The notes below the pieces were generated by a model. The model saw nothing but the letters and a program-made list of their open reading frames with translations, made no database searches and had not been told where the DNA came from. Of a stretch of DNA of 62,500 nt, positions 48,404 to 60,546 are shown piece by piece (position 1 is the stretch's first letter; each line of letters starts with the position of its first letter). Source of the stretch: Symbiodinium natans (Eukaryota > Sar > Dinophyceae > Suessiales > Symbiodiniaceae). The position numbers were made by a program, and so were the translations under genes. The stretch lies in assembly GCA_905221605.1 (NCBI GenBank), contig CAJNDS010000242.1:100001-162500 (forward strand), read 5' to 3'.

Positions 48404-51400
48404 GCAGCTTTCTCTTGGGGACTCCGAGGAACCCTAAAAACGACTCTTTATGGTCCGCATACCTTAAGAGGGGTTCTAGGGTATAGGATCTCAACTTTTA
48501 GGGCTCCCTTGGTCCCCCAAGATTTCAGGGCCCCCCGGCGCCATCCCACCGCCTTGCAGGAATTGGCAAAAAGTCGGAGCCGGAACCGGCTGGAGACCCT
48601 CAGGCCCCGAGTCCGGGGGAGCATCTCAGCGTTTGCGAACCTTAAATCAACCTTGAACCCCTAAACCCTGAACCCCTATTCCCGGAAACCCTAAACAAGC
48701 CCCTCATTTCCGGAATGAGTCTCTGCAACGTGTGCTAAAAAAACCTTAACGCCCTAAAACCCTAAAGCCCTACACCCTTATGTGGTGGGATGTGTTGAGC
48801 TGAGCCGGAGGAGGGTGTGTTTCACGTCTCGACGCTCGAACAAAAATCCTCGCCCACATTTCGCCAGCGGGAGAGTCGAAAGCCTTTTGGAACCCCTAAA
48901 ATCCCTAAAACCCCAAAGCCTGGGAGCGAAGTCGCTTGAGAGGAGGACTCGGTGATGTGCCGATGCGGCCAGGCAGTCCAAGGCCCAGAGGGTCCCAATG
49001 CAACCGAAGCCGCAGGTTGGTTTTAGTTTAAAGGATTTAAAGGTTTAAAGTTTAGGGTGCAGGGTTTAGGGTTTATAGATATGCCACAGCTCCTGGTTCA
49101 AAGAGGGTTGAGGGTGAGCGCCCTGGTGCAAAAAGGGATTATCATAGGGTTGAGGGTTTAGTAAGTAGATCTTGAACTCTTGACATGTGACTTGCGTTTT
49201 TCTTGAGATGGGGGGGTGTGGGGTGGGGGTTGGATGGCATGTGACATAGTAAGGATACCTTTCCTAAACCCTAAACCTGCGGGTGGAGAAAAACCTAAAC
49301 CTATGAATCCATTTTTTTTTGTTGGGAGGGGGGGGGGGGGGGGGGGGGGGGGGGTGGATATGACCTCCAGGATGTAAGTATGTGGCGCCCAGGCCCTGCA
49401 AATAAACCCTATAACACTGATAAAGCCCTAAGCAAACCCCCATAAAACCCTATGAAACCTTAACAATCCGTAAAAAACCTCTTGCAGACCCTCTGAAACC
49501 CTACAAAGCCCTCAACAACCCTGTGAAAACTCCGAGCAGACCCTACAAAACCCTACAAAAAAACCCATCAACAGCCCTCAAAAAACCCTCACAGACCCTT
49601 AATAAACCCTGAAAGCTCCGGGAGCCTTATGGGTGCCGTGACCGTGGTGAAGTGGCGAAGCCCAGGTCGCGGAGCGCACCGTCAAGAAATCAGGCCAACT
49701 AAAGATGATGCCAGACCCAGGGTTTAGGGTTTTGGGTTTACGGGTTAGGCTTTAGGGTTTAGGGCTTAGGGTTTAGGGTTTATATTCAGAGTCTGGCTTC
49801 AAAAAGGGTTTAGGGAGCACAGACTCATGCACTGTAGCCCCAGTGGCGTGATTTGCTGGCGTAAGGGTCAAATGCTGCAATGCTGCAGGCCCCAATGTCG
49901 GACGACGATTCCGGTGCTGCGCCAACCCACAGCGCCTGTCCTGTGGCTTCTTTGCTGGGGCCTTGAGCGCAGAGCGCCTTGATATTTGGGAACATGAGCA
50001 AATGGGTATGGCCACTCGGCCATTATACAGTAGGGGCTGTAGTAGTATCCCCCCTCCGCCGTAGTGGTCAAAACATAGAGTGTGGGGGGAATACATACTA
50101 TTAGGGGGTTAATAATGGGGGGGGGGGAGGGTGTTATCTAGCATTTTCACGTTGTTGTTCTCAATGATGTCCGCTTGATGTCACAGACTCCTCGGCGAGC
50201 TGTGAGTCCTTTGGCTCTTGCAGGCCTGGGTCCAGTCCGAAGAGGCCAAAGAAGAAGTATCTGAAGAGGAGCCACCTAGGCTTTAGGACTCGGAGTGTTC
50301 GGGTGTTAGGCCCAAAAAGGGTTCGAAGGGCTTTAAGGCTTTAGGGCTTAGGCTTCAGGCTCAGATCAATTCCTGCCTGCTCGTGGTGCTTCTTGCGCAG
50401 GAGCCATGGCCCAGGTGTTGCTACTCTGCAGACACCTTTGCCACGCTTGAGCGGCGGCTTTTCCAGGACCTCCTGCTTGAGATGGCAACCCTAACCCTAA
50501 AACCTGCAAAAGAACCCTAAAACCTACAAAAACACTCTAAGCCCTGAGCCCTGAGCCCCAAACCCTAAACCCTGCATTCTTGGTGCTATAGCCATTCCAG
50601 GACTTGCTCACTGCTGCGAGCCCAGAGCCCGGCAGGCCTGATCATGAGAGTTATCTGGTCCTACATAGTCCGAAGAATAGCATCCCGTAGCCAATACATA
50701 GCAAATAGTCTCATGTCTAAGACCATAAAGAATCACGTGTACAGCCATGCATAACCACAATTACAACCATACATGCTCATGCATAGATTTATATCTATGT
50801 CTATCTCTATATCCTTGTATATATCTGAATCTATACGTATATCTATTTATCTCTCCATCTGTCTGTCTATCTATGTCTACATATATATATATATACATAT
50901 TTAAATGTGTAAAAAAATATAGGTAAGTGCGTGTAGTGAGAGATGGCCCCTGACAGGCGCGAGGAGGCAGCACTCGACTCGCAGGCTCACACGTTTGAGG
51001 GGCTTTGGGAGTTCGGAGTTTGGGGTTTAGGGTTTAGTTTTAGGGGTTTAGTTTTAGGGGTTTAGGGTTTAGTTTTAGGGGTTTGCGCAAGAGGGTCTAG
51101 GGGCTAGGGGTTTTGGGTTTGTGAGTTGCGCCTGTTTGTCGGCATACTTACCCGGCAGACTTCAGAGGCCTGGATGTAAAAAGGGTTTGTGAGTTGAGGG
51201 GTTTGGGGGTTTAAGGGCTTGGGGGCTGCGAACTGGGGAGTTCATGGAAGGAGAGCTGCGACAGTTTCGTCAGCGCCGATGATGGTATGCTGCTGGCCCA
51301 GCACCTTTCGTAGTTGTGAAACCTTCCGTTGGTCCGAGAAGGAGTCGAGGCGCCGCATAGCACTTGGGGGGGGCAGATGCACGCAAGGCTTGAACTTTGG

Positions 51401-51529
51401 GACCTCTGCGGAGTGAGTGAGAGTCCTGCAGAGTCGAGGTCTCAGTGCTTTCAGAGCGGGATGAGGTAGGTAAGATTAGTTGAAGAACCGTGTGCGAGAC
51501 TAGTCTGGTGTCGTAGGTCGACCGTCAAG
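48404..51529. other. Repeat-rich, no supported gene
   Basis: Many degenerate CCCTAA/TTTAGGG words occur (48650-48775, 49020-49165, 49260-49600, 49720-49815, 50490-50575, 51005-51090). A run of 27 G lies at 49328-49354 and a shorter G run near 50118-50128. TA/CTAT microsatellite sequence lies at 50780-50905. Open frames lack motifs. Confidence 0.5.
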
Positions 51530-52130
51530 CAAGACCAGCCAGCTGGACCCAATCTGGCAGAGATTCGGGATGCCTCTGTCTCAGATGTTTATCTCCGAAA
51601 AATTGAAGCACACGCGGCCTTGTTTTCATGTGGGCCAGCATGAGGCCGCGAACGAGATGCTGAGTGTCAACGCAAGAGTGTTGGCCGCCAAGGGGGTGTT
51701 GGTATGGTTTGGGGTTTAGCCCTAAACCCTAAACCCTAAACCCTAAACCCTAAACAGGTGACCCCAAAGAGCCCACCACCCCTCAAGGTCAGGTAGGCCA
51801 AGCAGACACGGCCAAGGAAAGGTGGCAGCAAGCGCCTCCGTGCAATGCGCGACCATCTCGTCACATGTGCCTGCGCCTCTGATTTTCAGAAAAGGGAGTG
51901 GAGATGAGCGGAGTGATTGGTGGACTTTTGCCTCAGGTCCGGTCCTTGCCAGATGATCTGCTCCGAGCAGCTCAGCCTGCGAATGTGTGATTTTGTGAAC
52001 TTTTCGGAAGATCCTGCAGACCGGTTTTACGAGTTCAATGTGCCCATGAAGGAACCGCTCTTGGAACGCCTGCATGAGATGAGCAGCAAGCTCTCCTCTC
52101 GAAGCCAGGCCTTGAAACATGCTGCGCCGG
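51530..52130 (+). CDS. Unidentified gene, two consecutive exons
   Basis: Exon 1 (about 51530-51701) reads TSQLDPIWQRFGMPLSQMFI, SEKLKHTRPCFHVGQHEAAN and EMLSVNARVLAAKGVL, then donor GTATGG. Exon 2 starts at 51953 after TTGCCAG, in the same phase: MICSEQLSLRMCDFVNFSED, PADRFYEFNVPMKEPLLERL, HEMSSKLSSRSQ. The 251-bp GT-AG intron contains a CCCTAAA array (51720-51755). Both exons have strongly coding-like composition and no stop. The end of exon 2 is uncertain; GCCTTG after AGCCAG would be a GC donor. I do not recognise the family. Confidence 0.55.
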
Positions 52131-52143
52131 TTTTGCCCTTACC

Positions 52144-52171
52144 CCATACACACACACACACACACACACAC
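52144..52171 (+). repeat. (CA)n microsatellite
   Basis: About 14 units, immediately left of a family B MITE. Confidence 0.95.
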
Positions 52172-52175
52172 GTCA

Positions 52176-52256
52176 GGGTTTTACGAAATAAGGGACCCCC
52201 GAGCAGAAGCCCCAAATAGTAGGATTCCCTTACCAGAACGACCACTAGAAGGTATA
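52176..52256. mobile_element. MITE family B, copy 4 (right end degraded)
   Basis: GGGTTTTACGAAATAAGGGA, then CCCCAAATAGTAGGATTCCC as in copies 2 and 5. The right terminal repeat is not recognisable. Confidence 0.65.
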
Positions 52257-53154
52257 TTTAGAATTTCGGAGAGGCCCTCCCCCCACATCTTGGACTCTCT
52301 CGCTTATTTGTTGGCAAAAGAATCCTCTGGAGGAGTCCTGGCAGCCGCAGCTCAGGGAGGCCACACGGGTCTTGACATGCAGCTCCCGAAAATCGGGGGT
52401 ACTCTTTGGGGTGTACTAGGGGCACCCCTATTCTGGGAAATGCCGATATGGGCTCACCCATGCTGGGCTGAGCAAGCTGCTGCAGGTTGTAGAGATGCTG
52501 AGCTAGCAGCTAGCGGGCAGCGGCAAGGGTCGCGACACGAAGGCAGACGAGGACCCGACATGTGTTTTGCCGATGGCTGAGCTGAAGTATGTCTCTTGGC
52601 AAACTCGCAAGCTTCCGTTTGTACAGTCCGATATGGCTCGCGAGAGCTGAAAAAGTCGTCTTGTGCTGCTCCTTTGTGTGCTGCAAAACGCGCTGTGCTG
52701 CCGATTCCCCTGCTGGTTCCTTACAGTACCATCTGCTTGCCAGCCTCGCATCCCAAACTGAATCCTTTGAGACACAGACTACCTGGGCACATGCCTTCAC
52801 AGCCAGCTCCGCCCCGAAAAGCTTACGAGTCTTCGCCCCCTTCCCCCCCTTCCGCGCCAGGAGTAGCTTGCCTAGCCCAGTCCACTTCACTCACTTCTGG
52901 AATTAAGGTCACTAAGCTAAGCTGGAACCGCATGAGATGGCGGCTGTCGCTGAACCTAGCGTTGGAACCGACCAGGCCAGTTTGCAGTTTGCATCAGGGG
53001 CTCGTCCCAGGTCCCCTACGTCGTATCCTACAGACTCCGATAAGCCCTAGGCCCTAAGCCCTGAGTGAGCCCTATAAACGATCCTATAAACCCGACAAGC
53101 CCTGTAAGCTATAAACTCTATATCATAAGCCCTAAAAAGCCATAAGCTCTGCAA
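52257..53154. other. No supported gene
   Basis: Motif-free overlapping frames on both strands. Confidence 0.4.
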
Positions 53155-53403
53155 CCCTCTAAACCCTCCAAACCCTCCAAACCCTCCAAACCCTCCAAAC
53201 CCTCTACACCCTCTAAACCCTCCAAACCCTCTAAACCCTCCAAACCCTCCAAACCCTCTAAGCCCTCTAAACCCTCTAAACCCTCTAAACCCTCCAAACC
53301 CTCCAAACCCTCCAAACCCTCTAAACCCTCTAAACCCTCTAAACCCTCTAAGCCCTCTAAGCCCTCTAAACCCTCCCTCTAAACCCTCTAAACCCCTCTA
53401 AAC
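53155..53403 (-). repeat. 9-bp tandem array CCCTCCAAA / CCCTCTAAA, ~27 units
   Basis: Built on a 9-bp unit that looks like CCCTAAA with CY inserted. CC and CT versions are mixed in runs, with four AAG-type variants. The minus-strand frame gives an LEG repeat peptide, which is an artefact of the array. Confidence 0.95.
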
Positions 53404-53521
53404 GCACAGAAAGAGGCGCCGCAGCCCGAGCCCGGCTGCGACCTGGAGCTCTTGAAGGAGTTGGTTGGGCCCACCGGTGCCTGGCGAAGTTGGAGCTCAC
53501 AGCCACGGGCTCAAGGTGTCG

Positions 53522-53607
53522 CATTTTAGGGTTGAGGTTTAGGTTTAGGGTTTCGGGTTGAGGTTTAGGGTTTAGGGTTTAGGGTTTAGGGTTTAGGGTT
53601 TAGGGGT
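53522..53607 (+). repeat. TTTAGGG array with TTGAGG/TTTCGGG variants
   Basis: Six clean units at about 53563-53605, preceded by degenerate ones. Confidence 0.9.
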
Positions 53608-54207
53608 GAAAGGGTTTCTGATGAAGATTCTATGGAGTCATGGCATACGTCATGTCAGACCCTGCCACGGTTCTAGGGATTCTAGGGATGACAGATCACA
53701 GCCCTGGCGTGCTCCTTCATGGGGTTTTGCTGGCAGCAGTGTATTCTGCCTCAAGATGGGGGGGCATTTCTGCAAGGCTGCATCATCACGATGCCGGTTT
53801 GGCTCACGCACTCGGCGCCTTCATCCAGTGACCCAGCAAGTGGAGGTTGAAGCCCCAAAGCCGCTAACTCCCTCACTCCCTCACTCCGACTCTGAAGGCA
53901 ACTTGTGTACTTCATGTCACCACCTCCCCAAAAATATTCAGCATTTTCGCGCTGTAGCGCATCCTATGGCACAAAGATGTCTGTCGATGCAGCATTATTC
54001 CACATGCAAACACGACATTAAGACCGTCATGTGAATGAATATCTATGCGCTTGTGACTATGTTTGGGCTGGGCAACTTCAACAAGTAGTTGTTGGGCTTC
54101 TCAAGTTTCGCGTAAACATACAAACCTTCAACAACTCGATAAGACGCTTTGATTTGGAACAATGACACGTGACCCTGTCGTCGTCGCCGTCATCATCGTC
54201 GTTGTCG

Positions 54208-54214
54208 TAGCAGC

Positions 54215-54303
<89 letters not shown>

Positions 54304-54323
54304 CAGTAGTAGTAGTAGTAGTA
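54208..54323 (+). repeat. (AGT)n trinucleotide array, ~38 units
   Basis: One CAG interruption. Same orientation as the longer array at 55231. Confidence 0.97.
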
Positions 54324-54330
54324 CGGTGCA

Positions 54331-54510
54331 ACCCTATGGTTTGCCCGCGCTTGTTTTTGGAAGGTACATAAAACATGCGCAGGCGCAGCGTTTCTGGCCT
54401 TTGCCGGCCTTTCAACAGTGTTCTTTTTTTCGTTTTTTCTTCATAAACGACGACCCTCTGCGGGTTTCCCTGGGTTCCGGACTTCGCAGAACCCTATGGT
54501 TTGCCCGCGC
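54331..54510 (+). repeat. 20-bp exact direct repeat pair
   Basis: ACCCTATGGTTTGCCCGCGC occurs at 54331-54350 and 54491-54510, in the 350 bp between the first AGT array and the foldback element. Confidence 0.95.
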
Positions 54511-54671
54511 GCGCGTCTTACGGTTTGGGCTTTGGAGTGTTTCAGGCATGAGTCCAGCACGAGGGCTTCGGTGTTTTGTCGTCCTGGGCTTCAAGGAAAT
54601 AACACTGCTTTCGGGCGTGGGTTCAGGGTTGAGGCGTAAGACAGTTTACGGTTTGCACTCGTCTTCTGCTT

Positions 54672-55126
54672 GTGGGCAACGAACAGCCAAAGCCTAAACC
54701 TTAAACTCCAGAAGTTCTTGGTCCTATTTCATAGCTCAGGATTTCGCAGACGACTCGTCTTGTGGCCACTACACTACTGACGCAGTCCCGTGCTTGTTGG
54801 GTCGCGCGGCCACAGGTCCGCGGTCTGCAGAGGCGGACACGGCCCTGGCATACGGGAAGCGGGGCGCAGACGCTGGCCACCTGCTTCGGAGGCAGAAAGA
54901 AAGCCTCCTCAGCGAGCTGCCCAGCGTCTGCGCCCCGCTTCCCGTATGCCAGTGCCGTGTCCGTCTCTGCAGACCGCGGACCTGTGGCCGCGCGACCCAA
55001 CAAGCACGGGACTGCGTCAGTAGTGTAGTGGCCACAAGACGAGTCGTCTGCGAAATCCTGAGCTATTAAATAGGACCAAGACCTTCTGGAGTTTAAGGTT
55101 TAGGCTTTGGGCTGTTGGGTGCCACA
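54672..55126. mobile_element. Foldback element: ~455-bp near-perfect palindrome
   Basis: The left arm (about 54672-54878) and right arm (about 54920-55126) are reverse complements with only a handful of mismatches over the inner ~195 bp; the outermost ~15 bp are more diverged. The spacer is about 41 bp. Both strands therefore encode the same open frames (for example CGRATQQARDCVSSVVATRR on + and on -). No transposase motif. This could be a foldback-type transposon or a locally formed inverted duplication. Confidence 0.9.
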
Positions 55127-55228
55127 TGGTTCATGCTGACATGCTGCGGCAAGAGCTGACTCAAGCATGCTTGTCCAAACCCATGCTTGACCACCCTGTG
55201 TGTGGGCAAACCACCCGGTTGGGGCGTC

Positions 55229-55490
<262 letters not shown>

Positions 55491-55642
55491 CAGTAGAAGT
55501 CGCTTGTCGTCGTCTTTGTAGTACTAGCAGTAGTCGTGGTGGTGGTGGTGGGTCCTAAACAAATATAAATACATATGTATATAGTACGGCACCCTTAAGA
55601 TACAGGACGTCAAAAGAGACCCTAATTTCGAGCACCCAACAG

Positions 55643-57113
55643 GTACCAGAAGCCCAAGAAGGTCATCGACATGGGCTGCGGATCGGGCTTCTATGTGCGT
55701 GCGCTGCGTGCGCGTGGAGTGGAATGTGATGGGCGGACGCCTTATGTGGACCATGCCTTGCAGTGTCCAGAAATATAGAAAACAATAGAAATATAGTACT
55801 AAACGAATTCTAAAATGTGGGAATATAGGAATGCAGATAGTAGTGTAGGGGTAGCATAATGGTCTCGCAATAGCAGTATGGGAATATGAGGGGAATTGAG
55901 GAGCTGCTCCGAGGTTCGATGGGCACGAGGATACCAAGGACCTGACTGGCGGACTTTGCTACCATGCAGACTTCGCACTGCTGGCACCGTGTTTTGCGCC
56001 TGACGGAAGAAGATGATGACGACTTCACTTGAGTACAGCAACATGCAGCGTCTCCCTCAGAAGTCTTTATAAAGTGCTAGTCCGGTGCCTGTTGGCGTGG
56101 CAGGTGTTTGCAGGAGCATGTTGATCTGTTTGGCTTCCTCTCGCCCCCCATGGCCTTGCAGCTTTTAGAAGTGCGCTTCCAGACCCAGCCAAGAAGCTTC
56201 AGATATCTCCAGTGCTTGCGTTCCGCAAAAAATCCGCAAACAGAGCACACGCTTCATGGATGCATGGGGCCGCGAGAAACGGACAAATGCATCTGGAGCA
56301 TGAAAGATCTCGAACAGACAGTCCGAACAAGAATTGAAAACATGGCAGGCAGATCCTGAGCTGCCAGAGAAGATCTCCTCCGAAGGTACCGCGGGCGAAG
56401 CCGTTGTGGCGTCAGTTTGCCGACAGTAACTTGCGGATGTCTTGGGTGGCCCGGGCCAGTTGCAAGGCTATGACTGGTGCATTTGCCTCGAAGTCTTCGA
56501 GCATGTGCCATTGCCCTCACTTTCCGGGCACTCATGCAAAACACAAGAACATGCAGCAAAGCAATTGGGGAGTAAGGCCGAAAGACCTTGAGGACCAACT
56601 CGTGGGGACCTGAGCATGTCTGCACGGCACGACGTCCGAACATGTCGCACCTATGTCACCCATGCAAGGTGGACTGCCTCATTGCCGGATGTGGCAAGGG
56701 TTTGGTGCTCTCGGTTGCAACCCCTGGCCAAGGAGGCTTGCCTCGAGAACTTGAAAGCTTTGCCGTGTTGTAGAGAAACAGGCACAGAGGCTGCTCCTCC
56801 GCACAGGTCTTGGTCACGTGAACGAGCAACCACACGAGTATGTTATCCACCGCCTGGAGGTCGGGTCACCTGTCTGTGCGTTGAAGGGTGCGCAAGACAG
56901 GGATGTGGTGCAGAAAGGAGAGAGGCCTTGCTTTGGATGCGAATTCCCACCTGAGGCCGCTCGCTTAGCATCTTCCCCCTCAAATATCTTTCTTCTGCGC
57001 AGTTCGTGTTGCGATCAGGCGGTGCACCTTCATGGACCCATGTATCGCCCAGGCTGCGGCAGTACTGCCAGCTTCCCTGGTTCAGGGAGAACCTGTCCCT
57101 CCCCAAGTTGAAG
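55643..57113 (+). CDS. SAM-dependent methyltransferase-like protein, multi-exon
   Basis: Predicted S-adenosylmethionine-dependent methyltransferase, substrate unknown. Exon 1 (55643-55732) starts after AACAG: YQKPKKVIDMGCGSGFYVRA contains the glycine-rich SAM-binding motif I (D-x-G-C-G-S-G), then LRARGVECDG. Exon 2 starts at 55914 and continues in frame as FDGHEDTKDLTGGLCYHADF; the joint CDG-FDGHEDT restores a block I associate with a family of dinoflagellate methyltransferase-like proteins. The intron 55733-55913 begins GC and ends AG. A further exon-like piece near 56695-56745 (GLVLSVATPGQGGL) resembles the LSWAxPGQGG block of that family. Exon 57053-57113 (LRQYCQLPWFRENLSLPKLK, donor GTATGT) resembles its C-terminal PWFxxT block. 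The middle of the protein (usual SLEVGEH region) was not found and the C-terminal block is imperfect, so a decayed copy is possible. Confidence 0.55.
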
Positions 57114-58593
57114 GTATGTGGAGTTTAGTTCATGTCGGTGCACCGAGCAGATGATCCTCATGTTTGAGAGGGTTCACAGGGTGCGATCCGCGTTCGGAGG
57201 CTGGTCTTCCGGAGGCCAGAGAGCGGTCCCGCTGAGCTGGCGTAGGGCGTTTGGGAGGTTTGGTCCGGCCGTGAGCCAAAGAAAGGAGCATTCCTCGTTC
57301 AGAGAGCGGGAGAGAGAGAGGGGAGACGAGAGAGGAGAAGCAGAGAGATTGATGAAAGTAAAGAACTGGTGGGTCTCCTCCCGGACTCCTCCCTCAAGAT
57401 TGATGGCTTGCTTCTTGCTCGCTGCCGATCGTGCTCAGCAGATAAGTGGCAAGCAGTGTTCGCAATTTGTTGTCGCAATTCGTTTACTCAACGCGCGCGA
57501 TGGAGCGCCTCACGTAGCGAATGATTCTGAGTTCACAGCTGTTGGAGAAGCTTGTTTGACTCCTTAATTTGGGCCGTCTTTTCTTCTGGCAGCTCCTCTT
57601 GTCGCCATGGCTCCTCTCGCCGAGGTTCGAGCTAGGGGTGCACAGCATGTCGGGTTGCGCTGGGGCATGACAGTCAAGGCTGAACTTCAGATCAAGCCTC
57701 GAGAGACTGGAGAGACCTCTGCCAGGCCTTTGTCCTTGGGACGGCGCCGCCTGCCCTGCCTGTGTCCAGGCGGTCGTGAGCGGTCAGCTGAAGTTGACTT
57801 TCCACTAAGAAAAAGGGACCAAAAAAAAGCGAACACAGAAGACAGAGCTGTCTGAGTTTGGAGAACAGAGCCAGCCGGATGCCACCTCATGTGGAGAAGT
57901 GCCCCGCGCAGGCTCGCCTCAAAGCCCAGGTGGGCCATGCACAATGCTGAGCCAGGCCGAACATGCAGGTTGCACTGCGAAACAGCGCCTAAGACCTCTA
58001 AGAGGGGGGGGCCTGGGCCGGGGGGGGGGGATGATGTTTATGTTCTCGTTCTTACTCTTACCCCTTACCTTTTGTATGCAAAAAGGTGGTGCCGGCTGAG
58101 CGCCCAAGTTCCCCGGCACAAGAAAGCCCGGCAAACCCCGTTGTTCAAGACCGAAACCCCTAAACGGCCCTAAACCCTACATAGCGGACACAGCGGTGAA
58201 ACATTCCTCGGAAACCTTTGGGCGCAAGGTGTGGGGTCGGCGCTTTCCGCGGCCGCCGCAGTGGTGGCGGGCCTGGCGGCCAAGAGGCGCTTCTCTGCAA
58301 CTGGAAGACTGGGCAGAAGTCGCGAGGTTGAGGGTTTTTAATTACGGTTTATAGGGTTTACCTCAAGAACCCCAACTTTTTTTGTAGCCAAAGAATCCTG
58401 AAAGGGGTTACATAGAAATAGCCCCCCAAAAAAGTAGGTTAGGGTTCTCAAGGTAGGGGTTTTAGGTTTAGGTTCTTTGTGGGTTTTTGATGATTCTTCA
58501 TTCACATGGCCTCATAAGCGGCTCACACCGAGACCAATGTGTGTGACCATCCTAGCAAAGCATCAACATCGGTCAATTCGGTTCTCAATATAC
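57114..58593. other. No supported gene
   Basis: A GA-rich tract lies at 57300-57345. + frames of up to 149 codons lack motifs. G runs lie near 58005 and 58020. An inverted, MITE-like pair (CCTCAAGAACCCCAACTTTT at 58362 and AGTAGGTTAGGGTTCTCAAG at 58433) delimits about 95 bp and resembles 3830-3965. Confidence 0.4.
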
Positions 58594-58690
58594 GGGCTTA
58601 CGAGTAGTAGGGACCCCTAATGTAAGCCCCCAAATAGTAGGCTTCCCTTAGAACGAGGACCCCACATCCCCATAAGTCGGAAACCCCCCC
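58594..58690. mobile_element. MITE family B, copy 5
   Basis: GGGCTTACGAGTAGTAGGGA, then CCCCCAAATAGTAGGCTTCC, and right end CATAAGTCGGAAACCCCCCC. The terminal repeats are degraded but recognisable. Confidence 0.65.
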
Positions 58691-58913
58691 CATATTCCTG
58701 GTCTTTAGCTCCAGCACAGCCAGGCGCATGACGGACATGCGGGCGGCTGTCGCCACGAGGGCGTGGGACCTCGTGGGTGAAATTTGTGAGCCTTTCGCGT
58801 TGTGCCCAGATGCCCCAGCAGTGTAGGACAGGGAGGAGGCACATAAAAATGATCCTTGGCAGGAAGCCTTCTGGAAGCACTGTGTGCTGTATACTTCGTT
58901 CGGGAACCTTTAA

Positions 58914-59105
58914 ATGCTCGAAGACGGAACGGTAGGAGCGAAATGGAGCCCACACATCTCCCAACAACATCAGGCGAGCCCGCCGGAAGAGACGAACTCG
59001 GTGGCAGAAGCCAAGGCTTCGCAGGCCTGGTCTTTTTTAAAAGGGCTTGTGTTAGGGCTCCTTTTCTCGGCTGTCCTTGTTGTATGTAGAAATCAACTGC
59101 AGTAA
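58914..59105 (+). CDS. Possible C-terminal exon or small protein with one membrane helix
   Basis: MLEDGTVGAKWSPHISQQ, then a polar stretch (EETNSVAEAKASQAWS), then one hydrophobic segment LVLGLLFSAVLVVC, four residues (RNQLQ) and the stop TAA. The layout is that of a tail-anchored membrane protein end. No family is recognised. Confidence 0.35.
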   Translation: MLEDGTVGAKWSPHISQQHQASPPEETNSVAEAKASQAWSFLKGLVLGLLFSAVLVVCRNQLQ

Positions 59106-60544
59106 GAAGGTACCCACATAAAAAAGACCATGGTTTCAGAGCTGACATCTGCCCTACGTTTCGTTCCCTTTGTAGGTGGTTTGGGGGTTTGAGGCCTAAG
59201 CCCCAAAGCAGGTGGCAAAAATCCCAAACCCTAACCCTAAACCCGAACCCCTAAAACCCCCAAAGCTGAGCACTTAAGTTCTTTGCAGGATTCGCTGGAG
59301 TCATCAGCCCCAGATGCTGGCCAAGGAGCCTCGGATTGCTAAGAGATGCCTTTGTCGCAGCACTAAGGGCTTACTATCTACTATTTGCACTATTGGTAGT
59401 AGTATTGCTCGTATTGCTATCGTTTCTATTGTTCCAGTTTATTTCGATTATTACTTTTTTTACAAAAAGTTTCAACTACTATTACTATCATCATGATTAT
59501 TACTATCATTCCTCTGATTCCTACTGCTAAAAAACACGGGGGCTGTTTTTGCCCGAGGCGCCCTGTCGCAGCGACTGCGGCAGCGGCTGGCGTCCACGAT
59601 TGCTGAGCAGGAGTCCCAGGTGGAGGCAGGGCCGACATGCCATGCTTCAATGGCGAAGAAGCTGTTTAGGGTTTGAGGCCAACAGGGGTGTCTAACAAGG
59701 GGTGTAGGGTTCTAGGGGTTTAGGGTTGAGGGTTTAGGGTTATGTGGTTGCTTGCGGGTTTAGGGTTTGTAGGCTTGTCCGAGCCACGCAATGTGTGCAC
59801 TGAGCATGAGCGCAGGCCGTCCCAAGCGAGGAGCAGAAGCGAATTGCATTCCCGGCAATGTTGCAGGGCTCGTGGTGTCCCGCCAGTCAAAGCCATTCAC
59901 CGTGCCATGTCCTTTGCATGCAGCTGGCTTTTTATGGCATGCGCCTAGCGTCGGCTTTGCCGCTCTATTATGGCAGGTTCAGCAGGAGGTCGACTTGAAT
60001 GGCATCGATCCCGTAGCAGAGGGCTAAAGGTACGTGTCAGAGAGGAGAATGCACTTGAGGTTGTTTGCCCTCAAGGCCTGCTTCCTTGGAGCAGCTCCTG
60101 TTGCAGCCTTGAGCTACGGCTTCTGGACCTTTACGTCACGCTCTGCCGCTCTTTGACTGCAGATCTGTGACAAGCTGCTGTGTGCCCTGTTCCGTGAATC
60201 TCTTCCTCTTGCATGTCGGTGCATTGCAGCACTGATATGCTTAAGGAGTGGTTCTACAACCATCCTGTGGTGTGCGACCTAGGGCAGACTTGAACTTACT
60301 GGCTCAAAACCCAACTTTTCATCTTGTGGGCTGCTTATAAAGGTAGTTTATTCTGAAAGTTTCAACTTTTGTTTCCTTGGGTTTTGGGCCAGTAAGCGAA
60401 ACCAACCACACACACCCGGCTGCTTTTGATGACTCTCCGATTTTTTCGGGAGGGAGGGGGGAAACCAGGAGAGCGACTTCTACCCTGTCCAGCGGCTTGG
60501 GTGGCTCAGCTGACCTGAGAAGAGGGGGTGGGGGGGTTCACTCG
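59106..60544. other. No supported gene
   Basis: Degenerate TTTAGGG words at 59220-59262 and 59665-59770. An A/T-rich tract of TACT/TATTA repeats lies at 59385-59525. The + frame at 59791-60027 has no motif. Confidence 0.4.
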
Positions 60545-60546
60545 AC

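Noticed and set aside
50688-50700. CCGTAGCCA matching the start of the spliced leader
   Set aside because: Nine bases only, followed by unrelated sequence.
53118-53315. Minus-strand frame with LEG repeats
   Set aside because: Translation of the 9-bp array; no flanking coding sequence.
57118-57567. 149-codon + frame after the methyltransferase
   Set aside because: Crosses a GA microsatellite (RERERERG) and has no motif; starts within the intron predicted by the GTATGT donor.
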